Positions 50,643 through 59,400 of a stretch of 63,750 nucleotides of DNA are shown in pieces. Position 1 is the stretch's first letter, and each line of letters opens with the position of its first letter. Under the pieces are notes generated by a model. It made no database searches, had not been told where the DNA came from, and saw only the letters and a program-made list of their open reading frames with translations. The translations under genes and the position numbers were made by a program. The stretch comes from a virus: positions 1-63,750 of IMG/VR virus record IMGVR_UViG_3300044630_001179; one strand, written 5' to 3'.

Positions 50643-51016
50643 AATCCTAAATCTTTTCTTATTTTGGTTGCAGATATTTCAGCCACTTCAGTTGGAGGTA
50701 TGTGCTCAATAATATCATAGCCTACTCCTCTTCCAAAATTCACACTTGATATATCCGGAACCACCATTACTGATACGTTAGGATTGTCTTTGTACTCGTT
50801 TTTAATCGTGTTTAATACTTCACTAACAGGAAAAGGATTCTTTTCATCCGGCTCTACATCCCTTATACCAATTAGAACTCTTCCTCCCTCATCCAATACT
50901 TGTTGAAACATTTGTCTGTGTGCTTCGTGTATTGGCTGCCAACGACCTATAAATAAAGACCATTGGTTGTTTTTACGTTGCATTGAACTTGCAACGTGTA
51001 CTTTTTTACTCCACAT
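50639..51016 (-). CDS. Cytidylyltransferase/adenylyltransferase-like nucleotidyltransferase
   Basis: This 125-aa protein has the HIGH-superfamily motif GRWQPIHEAH near residue 24 and a C-terminal EISATKIRKDL motif near residue 113, as in nicotinamide-nucleotide or phosphopantetheine adenylyltransferases. By context (APS kinase and sulfotransferase neighbours) it could activate sulfate as an ATP sulfurylase replacement, but ATP sulfurylase is usually larger and this is only inference. The gene overlaps both neighbours by a few bases. Confidence 0.72.
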   Translation of the reverse strand: MWSKKVHVASSMQRKNNQWSLFIGRWQPIHEAHRQMFQQVLDEGGRVLIGIRDVEPDEKNPFPVSEVLNTIKNEYKDNPNVSVMVVPDISSVNFGRGVGYDIIEHIPPTEVAEISATKIRKDLGL

Positions 51017-51422
51017 ATGATTTGATTTGATTTAAGCATTCTTCTACCGTTAAGTTGTCCGTGTTAATCTGTAAAAAATTTTCTAACTCAGGCTCTTCAA
51101 AATCACTTACGTGAAATTGCTCTCTGCCTCTTGGCTTTGTGTAAGTAAGGTAAATCCATTTTACGTCAGTAGTAAGACTGTTTAAATAGTCCCTTGCTTC
51201 TTTGTATGGATATACCAATGATAAAACTACAGGCTTGCCTGTGCTATTTATATAATGGGCAATATCACTTGCCCTATTTAAGTTTTTAATCCGACCTTCT
51301 TTGCTATAATCTTTGTTGGCAAATAGTTCTCTTAGCTTATCTCCATCTATATTGTGGACATTAATTTTATTAGCTAAAGTAGACTTGCCACTATGAGGTT
51401 GACCAAATAATACTAATATCAT
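51006..51422 (-). CDS. APS kinase-like P-loop protein
   Basis: This 138-aa protein starts at ATG 51422, whose ATGA overlap with the sulfotransferase stop supports that start over the longer frame. It has Walker A FGQPHSGKSTLA, a NIDGDKLRELF segment like the substrate site of adenylylsulfate kinase (LDGD.R) and GRIKNLNRASDIAHY, the conserved GxxxN..R..I motif of APS kinases. It is shorter than the usual 170-200 aa. The expected product is PAPS, the sulfate donor for the adjacent sulfotransferase. Another small-molecule kinase activity is the alternative. Confidence 0.75.
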   Translation of the reverse strand: MILVLFGQPHSGKSTLANKINVHNIDGDKLRELFANKDYSKEGRIKNLNRASDIAHYINSTGKPVVLSLVYPYKEARDYLNSLTTDVKWIYLTYTKPRGREQFHVSDFEEPELENFLQINTDNLTVEECLNQIKSYVE

Positions 51423-52237
51423 TTTGAATATTTGAATTGTTGAAAGAACCATTGATAGTTATCCCATATCCAATTGTTTACATCCTTACCTAAAAGCTGT
51501 TTTGCTTTTGATGGAACCGGCTCTAACTTAGTTCTAATAACGTGGTCTCCAAAACTACCATACACCTCATCATCTTCTTTTGTTACCTGCTCTATATTGT
51601 CCCAATCGTGCTTAAAGTATGGTATGCCCAAATATTCATATATCTTAACCATAGTAGTATCAGGATACAAACACAAGTCTTCAAACTTGACAAACAATAT
51701 ATGCTTGTCTATACCCAATCTATATAACTCTTGAAGTCTTTCAATAGCTAATCCAATAGGTTGAGACTGTGCCCATATGTCAATACGCTTAGGTACGGTT
51801 GTACCCTGCATCTGTGCCCAATTAAGAATGGCATTTGCTTTATCAGGATTCTTTCTGTAGTTATTCTCCATAGACGCAAATACGTCTCTAAGGTCCCTTA
51901 CCATACATATAATCTTTGGCTCAGGATGAATAAAGTTGAGGAAGTCGTAATGGATTCCCCATCCACGAGATTTGTCTACAACATATTTCTTGTCAGTAAT
52001 AGCATTGTAATAAGCTGTCATACCTTCTTTGCAAAATGCTTGGAAAGCAGTTTTCATTATCTCAGGGTCCTGTGCTTTAAACTCAGGAGAGTCTGTGTAA
52101 TTACCTCTTGCAGCAAACACAAGTTCTAATACACCTGATGTAGGCGTTGCGTATATGTCAGGATTTTGTGCTAATATATTTTGTAATAAAGTTGACCCTG
52201 CTCTTGGCAAAGAACTTTGATAGAATATTTTTTCCAT
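51419..52237 (-). CDS. Sulfotransferase-family protein
   Basis: This 272-aa protein has the PAPS-binding 5'-phosphosulfate loop (SSLPRAGSTLLQNIL) at residues 8-22 and the 3'-phosphate-binding CMVRDLRDVFASMENNYRKN near residue 112. These are the two hallmark motifs of the family. It would transfer sulfate to a glycan or protein. It is translationally coupled to the APS kinase-like gene and follows a glycosyltransferase, so sulfation of a surface sugar (host or virion) is plausible. Confidence 0.85.
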   Translation of the reverse strand: MEKIFYQSSLPRAGSTLLQNILAQNPDIYATPTSGVLELVFAARGNYTDSPEFKAQDPEIMKTAFQAFCKEGMTAYYNAITDKKYVVDKSRGWGIHYDFLNFIHPEPKIICMVRDLRDVFASMENNYRKNPDKANAILNWAQMQGTTVPKRIDIWAQSQPIGLAIERLQELYRLGIDKHILFVKFEDLCLYPDTTMVKIYEYLGIPYFKHDWDNIEQVTKEDDEVYGSFGDHVIRTKLEPVPSKAKQLLGKDVNNWIWDNYQWFFQQFKYSK

Positions 52238-52238
52238 A

Positions 52239-53114
52239 TTATTTTTTAAGAGATGCTATAATCTTATCTACGTCAAATATTTCATCCTCATTGTTATAAG
52301 GAAACTCTAATAAATCACCTGCAATATTGTATTTCTGTAAGAATGAATTTCTTAACTCAGGTTTTTTAGTTTGAGGATTTGCTAAAATATTATCGTGTAA
52401 GCTATGACCAAAGACAACCGGGCTGTTGGCAATCCAACATACAGTACTTGGTTTGTTAATGGCAGCAGCAGCGTGCTGACCAAAACTATCCATAAGTAAT
52501 CTTTTATCGCTTAGTTCAATTAAGACTGCTAATGCTCTAAAGTTATCTGAAACTGTATAGGTACCATCATATGCCACTTGGTCTTCTCTCCTAATATGGA
52601 TGATGTTGTATTCGTTTTTAAATTCTTCTATAATTTTTGTTACAACTGTTGCAGGAATATCTCTTGCCCAAGAATACTTTAATTCTTGTTGCACTGCTCC
52701 ACCATTGGTTTGTAATAAAAGAATAGGCTTGTCTGATACAAACTTTTTAGAGAAAAAAGACTTTTCTCTATCTGTAATAAATAATTCGGGATTGGTTGAC
52801 TCAGGCGTTTCAATGCCAAACATATTGCACCACGTGTGTACTAAATGTTCTGACTGAGACAGATGACCTGCTTCAAAATAAGGGTCGTGTCCAAAAAACT
52901 TGAACTCTTTATTCTCAATATAGTCTTGGTAAAAGTATTGAGTGCCTCCAAATGAAAACGCTCTATCTACGTGTGGGTTATCCAAAAAAACTTCAGGATA
53001 ACCACTCATTACTATTAATTGCGAATCAGGGTATTGTTTTTTAATTTGCTTACATACTGTCGTAGACATTATGGCTTTGCCAATACCCCCATTAATTTGG
53101 AATATTATATTCAT
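52239..53114 (-). CDS. GT9/heptosyltransferase-like glycosyltransferase
   Basis: This 291-aa protein begins MNIIFQINGGIGKAIMSTTV, a GT-B nucleotide-sugar N-terminal motif like ADP-heptose:LPS heptosyltransferases (family 9). Later it has LLQTNGGAVQQELKYSWARD and the C-terminal domain segment VCWIANSPVVFGHSLHDNIL. It could modify host lipopolysaccharide or virion glycans. It lies 2 bases before the sulfotransferase gene and likely supplies the glycan that is sulfated. Confidence 0.75.
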   Translation of the reverse strand: MNIIFQINGGIGKAIMSTTVCKQIKKQYPDSQLIVMSGYPEVFLDNPHVDRAFSFGGTQYFYQDYIENKEFKFFGHDPYFEAGHLSQSEHLVHTWCNMFGIETPESTNPELFITDREKSFFSKKFVSDKPILLLQTNGGAVQQELKYSWARDIPATVVTKIIEEFKNEYNIIHIRREDQVAYDGTYTVSDNFRALAVLIELSDKRLLMDSFGQHAAAAINKPSTVCWIANSPVVFGHSLHDNILANPQTKKPELRNSFLQKYNIAGDLLEFPYNNEDEIFDVDKIIASLKK

Positions 53115-53136
53115 ATTAGATTAGATTTAATTGCCA

Positions 53137-53165
53137 ATAAAAAAACTCCTACTATTCTGTAGGAG
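53137..53165 (-). terminator. Rho-independent terminator after the small gene at 53152
   Basis: On the minus strand CTCCTAC-AGAATA-GTAGGAG is followed by TTTTTTTA. It overlaps the stop codon region of the 107-aa gene and separates the fibre module from the accessory block. Confidence 0.85.
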
Positions 53166-53475
53166 GCACGTAAGCTAAAACCTCAGTTGCTAATTTATCT
53201 AACAACGCTTGGTCTAAGTCAGCAGCTTGAACTCTAAATGAATCAACATTTGGTTCATTAGGAAGCCAATCAGAAAACAATGTGTTAAAGTTATTGATAG
53301 CGTGATATGTTTTTGTACCGGTGTAACCTTCAGGTTTACCTGCCCATACATTGTCAACTACAGCATCAACATCTGCTTGGAAAGCAGCAATTGGTGCTTG
53401 TACGTTTTGAGTATCAGAGATTGCTTGAACTGTGCCAAATCCAAAGATGTGTAGCGTGTTCCATAAGTTTGCCAT
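53152..53475 (-). CDS. Small protein after the fibre gene, unknown
   Basis: This 107-aa protein starts MANLWNTLHIFGFGTVQAIS. It is moderately hydrophobic with segments like TKTYHAINNFNTLFSDWLPN. It is between the giant fibre and the terminator at 53137-53165, so it may be a fibre chaperone or a small virion component. No family is recognised. Confidence 0.6.
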   Translation of the reverse strand: MANLWNTLHIFGFGTVQAISDTQNVQAPIAAFQADVDAVVDNVWAGKPEGYTGTKTYHAINNFNTLFSDWLPNEPNVDSFRVQAADLDQALLDKLATEVLAYVPPTE

Positions 53476-53497
53476 AGTAATATTGTTTTGTGTAAAA

Positions 53498-56400
53498 TTA
53501 TGATTTATTTTCTAATTTTAATAATCTATCGTTTATTTCCTTAAAAGCGTTTACATAAGAAGCGTAGATGGCATCTTTCTCAAATTGTAAGATTGGACTA
53601 CCTAAATTCTTATCAAGAACCTCTAAGCCATTCTCATCCACTCTTGAAATGCTATTGGTTTCAACCACACAAGCCATTGCTTGTTGCACTTCTTGTGCTA
53701 TAAAGCCATACTTTTTGTGGCAAGACTTATCCCCGTTCCAACAATAGCTTACCGGTCTTAGTTTAACAATGTCATCTAAGCCAAATCCTGTATCTTGAAT
53801 TGTATTCTTTCTTCTTCCATCAGAGATACCACCCCCTAAACTACATATGTTGTTTACAAATGTAAAGTTGTTTGCTACAGCAGATATGCAAGAACCAATC
53901 ATATGAGCATTAATAGCACTATTAGTTGAGTTATTACATCCACCAAGTACAGATGAAAAGCAAGAGTTAGCTGTGTTATAAGCACCTCCTCCAATAAAAG
54001 TATAATCACCTGAAGCTGTATTGTTTCTACCTGCTACAACTATATTAAATTGTGTACCTGAGGCTACGTTACTTAATCCATTACCTACAAAGTTATAGTT
54101 TGCAGTTGCGCTATTACCTTGACCGTTTATAACTGTGCCGTGGAAGTTTCCTGTGGCTATGTTATTACATCCAACACCAAGAAAACCATAATTGCAAACT
54201 GTACAACTTGCACTACCACCACCTACAAAAGAACAATTACCTAATGCCTTATTGTTTACACCACCTCCTAAAAATGACTGAGCACCTGATGCGACATTAC
54301 CACCTCCTCCACCAATTGCACTTCTATATCCTGAAGCAGTATTGGATTGACCACCGCTAACAACTGAAGCAAAAGCATTTGCTGTGTTACCAATACCTCC
54401 TGCTACAGTAGTATAATTTGCAGTGGCACTATTACTATCACCACCTGAAACTGTTGTTCTATATGCTGAAGAAGTATTGTAAATACCACCACCTACAAAT
54501 GAACGATAGCCTGAGGCTGTATTACCATATCCACCTACTACAGTTGCTTGGTTTGCACTTGCTGTGTTTAATTGTCCTCCTCCAACAAAAGAAGCATTTG
54601 AATTTGAATTGTTGCCTTGACCACTACCAATAAAAGAACAATTTCCTGAAGCTGTATTTTGTACTCCTCCTACTACTGCTGAAGTACCTCCACTTGTTAC
54701 GTTTTGATTTCCACCACTAATTGTACTATAATTTGCTGATGCTGTATTTTGATTACCTCCTCCAATTGTTGTAAGAGTACCTGTAGCGTTATTACATCTA
54801 CCACCTGATATAGTTGCGTTATTTCCTGAAGCTATATTAATACAACCACCACCAACTACACCCATATATCCTGTTACTGATGCACAGTTATTATAACCAC
54901 CTGAAACTGTTGAATAACTTGCTTCAGCATTGTTATTTGCACCACCACCAACTGTTGAATAAGTTCCGCCTGCAACACCAACACTCCCTCCTGCCACTAC
55001 TGAACCATATCCACTTGCAGTGTTTTGATAACCACCACCAATAGTCCCTCTTACACCTGAGGCTGAATTTATGTAACCTCCACCTACAGTTGAATAAGTG
55101 TTAGATGCTGTATTGCCTCTACCACCTGCTGCTATAGAACGAACACCTGAGGCGGTATTTTGATAACCACCTGCTACTACAGCCTCTGTATTATTTGCAC
55201 AGTTAAATGTACCTGCACCAACAAATGTTTTTGCACTTGAAGAAATGTTACCATATCCTCCTGAAACTGTTGAGCCATAAGCAGAAGCTGTATTGTTATG
55301 TCCTCCCCCTACAAATGCTCTTTCTCCACAAGCGGTATTGTTATAACCCCCTGCCACTGTTGCTTGAGCATTTGTTGCTTCATTACTATAACCTCCTCCT
55401 ACAGTAGAATAAACACCTGTTGCACAGTTTGGATAACCACCTCCTACAGTTGAATAAGCACCTGATGCTAAATTAGTACTACCTCCACCAATAGCTGAAC
55501 AAGCTCCTGAAGATACGTTAAAATAACCTCCTCCTATTGCAGAATAAGCACCACTTGCTGTACTTCCTCTACCACCAAGAATAGCTGCTTCTAAACCTGT
55601 TGAACTATTTGATTCTCCACCTGCTACTACTGATTCACTTGTAGTAGCTATGTTACCATATCCCCCACCAACAAAAGGATAGAAACAGCCACTTGCTACA
55701 TTATAATATCCTCCACCAACAGTTGCTCCATTACCTGTTGCTCTATTCTGAAATCCGCCACCTATTGTTGAAAATCTACCTGCATTTATTCTTGTTGGAT
55801 TAACTGTCCATCCATTTGTAAATGTTCCTCCTGTAGAGTTGTTACCAACACCACCCCCAATTGTAGCACCTAATGCACATACATCGCTAACTGAATGACA
55901 AACTGAGTTAAAACTACCACCACCTAAAGTTCCATAGGCTTGGTTATTTAATCCTTGATAACCTCCACTAACAGTTCCTGAATAACCTGATACAGTATTA
56001 CCTAAACCACCACTTACAACTCCATTTGCAATTGAAGAAGTATTACTATATCCTCCTCCTACAAATGATTTAGCACCTGATGCTGTATTAGACCATCCTC
56101 CACTTATTGTAGAACAAGCTCCTGAAGCTGTGTTTCCAATTCCTGCTGCTACAGATGTGTGACCACTTGCCACTGAACCACATCCTCCTGCTACAGCTGC
56201 AAAAGTACCTGAAGCTGTGTTAGAAGCACCACTACCAACAAAAGAATATCTACCACTTGCTGTGTTTCCTTGTCCTCCTCCCACTGTTGCTCTATAACAA
56301 GAAGCTGTATTGTTGAATCCTCCTGATATTGTTGAATATGCAGATGATGCAGTGTTACTTTTACCTCCCCCTATTGTAGCACAGTTACCTGAAGCTATGT

Positions 56401-59400
56401 TAGATATACCTCCTGATATATTTGAACGAATTCCTGAAGTTGCGTTAGTAGAACCTCCGCCTATATTTGATTGTGGTCCTGAAACTACATTCAAAATACC
56501 GCCTCCAACAAACGAATAAGTTCCGCTTGCTGAGTTTTGATAGCCTCCTACAACTGCTGAATAAACATTTGATGCTGTGTTGTCATAACCTGCTCCTACA
56601 AAGGAATAATTTGCACTTGATAAATTTGATTCACCACTTACAACAGCTGACCTTGTGCCTGATGCATTATTACTTAAACCACCTCCTGTAAAACTGTATG
56701 TACCTGAAGCTGTGTTTGACTGACCACCTCCTACAACTGACCTATTTGCTGAAGCTGAATTATTACTACCACCACCTATAAAAGATGATGTATTTTGTGT
56801 TGTATTAGAAAGACCACCTGCAATAGCAGAATATGAACCCACTGAAGCATTAGCTGAACCACTTAAAGAACCACTATATGCTCCTGATGAAGTGTTAGTT
56901 ACACCACATCTTACAGATGAACATAATCCTGCACCTGTTACAATAATAGCTTCACCTGAATAAGGTGCTGTATTGGTAATACAGAACGTACCTGATGTTG
57001 TGATTGGAGAACCTGTAATGCTTATGCCTGTACCTCCATTTGCAGCAACGGATGTTACCGTTCCTACGCAAGAAGTCTTATTATTAAATGTATTCCAATC
57101 AGTACTACTTAAGAATCCATTACTTGCAGTACCTGCTTGAGTAATGCTTATAGCACCGGTACCACTATTATAGCTAATAGGAGCCGTTCCGCTTAATGAA
57201 CCTAAAGTAATAAAGTTAGCACCATTGGTTAACTGACTTGTATTAGTTGGTATAGTGATAACACCCGTAGTGCTATTATAAGCACCACTACCTGCCGCAA
57301 ATGATAATGCTGCACGTGCTCTGCTATTTAAGTAATATTGGTTTGTGGTTCCTTCAGGAATATTGTCAGTAGTCAAACTAACAGCACCTGTAAATCCGTT
57401 TACACTTACCACTGCGTCAGTATTATCTACCTGTTGCCACGCAGTGCCATCAAATATCGCCCAATCCCCTACGAACCAATCTGTAATTCCATCAAGGTTT
57501 GTGTTACCGGCTACACTTACAATGTAATAGTAACCTCTTACTCCAACACCACTTGTTAAAGTAGGTGTGTTAGTAGAAGCGTTCCACGTGCCTTGATAAA
57601 TGGTACTACCAATCAAACCATTGATTTGGTTTTGTACTTTACCAAACGCTGTAAGAATGCTATCAGAAGCACTAATGCTACCTCCTGTAATATTAACACC
57701 GGTAAGAACCTTTCCTGTTACTGCAGCATTGTTCAAAGTTACTGAAGCTGCACCCGGACCTGAAGCCGTAGCCTCACCCGTAAGTGAAGTAATATAGTTG
57801 CCTGCTGCTTGTTTATTATTAAAAGTAGTCCAATCAGTTGAACTTAAGAATCCATCCTGACTACCACTTGCCTGTTGAATTGTAATATTTGGAGTAGAAC
57901 CACCGCTTGATGCCAATGGACTACTTGCTGTAACGTTACCTACCTTAGTATTAAACGTTGACCAATCAGCAGCACTTAAAGCACCACGATTAGCAGCACT
58001 CGCTGTAGGTACATTTAATGTAATTACAGGAGTAGTTGTACCATTAGCTACGCTTGAACTTAAATCAGTTCCACTTGTGCCTAATGTCAAAGCAGCTACT
58101 GATGTAACCGTTCCAACACTCCAACTTCTATCTGCACTCAAGTCATATTGAGTACCATTGATAGAAAGTAATCTTGATGTTGGAACATAACTGCCTGCCG
58201 GTTGCTTGTTATTGAATGTATTCCAATCTGTTGAAGAAAGGTATCCATCACTTGCTGCTCCTGATTGAGTAATTGAGAATGTTCTATTTGCACTTAAATC
58301 ACCACCACCTTGTAAAGGTGCAGTTGTGCTTATTGTAGTTGCGGCATCTGCAGGAGTATATCCTAAAATTCCTGCAACAGTATTATTCTCATATCTTAAT
58401 GTAGTACTATTCCACCAAATACTTGCTTTGTTTGCAGGACTTGGAGCATAGACATTATGTAATTCTCCAAGCTCATATCCTGTATCTACGGATACATAAA
58501 TCTTACCATTATTTGCGTGAGCATAAGTAACATAACCCACAATTACTGCGTGGTTAGGAGCAATAGGTCTTATATTTGTTAATTGACCCGGAGTAACTGC
58601 AGATAAATAAACTACATCTCCATCAACCCAAGTTTCACCTTGAAGTGAACCTGTTGTATTAATTTGCTTTACCTCACCAAAGTTTGTAATAAATCCTTCT
58701 TGATTTACTAAAATAGTCTCAGTAACAAGACCTAATACTTCTGTGCTATTATTCTCATTATTACCCTGAGCCAATACAATAGCAAGACGCTGACCTTGAG
58801 CACCGCCTTCTGCTACCTTTCTTATTCTTACTACTTGATAGTTTGCTTCAAGTAAATCAATTCCCGACTTGTTTACTACTCGTGTAACAGTTTCTTGTCC
58901 AATTTGAAGCGTAACATTGTTACCCATCAACCTTAAATCCATTGTTCCATCAGTAGAGTTCCACTGCATACGTCCAACCTGTAATGCACCTGTTGGTGTC
59001 AAGTCAGCTTGAAAGTATCCTGCAGAAATGCCAAACTCTCCTAAATCAACATTAGTTGTTGCTCCTGTGTAAGGAACAAATCCTGTTAATCCCGGAAATG
59101 TTTGAAGTGCACCTGTACCATCAATGTACTGAAGACTTGTACCCGCACCTGTAATTGCAATCGTACCATTTGCAGTCAATGGGCTATTTGCCACACTAAA
59201 TGCTGATGGCATACTTACACCAACAGAAGTTAATCCCGTGTCTAAATCAGTCCAAGAAGCGGTAATGGTACCACCATCTTGCTCATTAAGCGTTAATGTC
59301 TTTGTTGTTGTTCCTGTAACCGCAGCACTTACAATACTTCTATCATAAGCTGTATTCCAATTACCTGAGTTATCAGTGATATATGTAATGGTTCCGGCAG

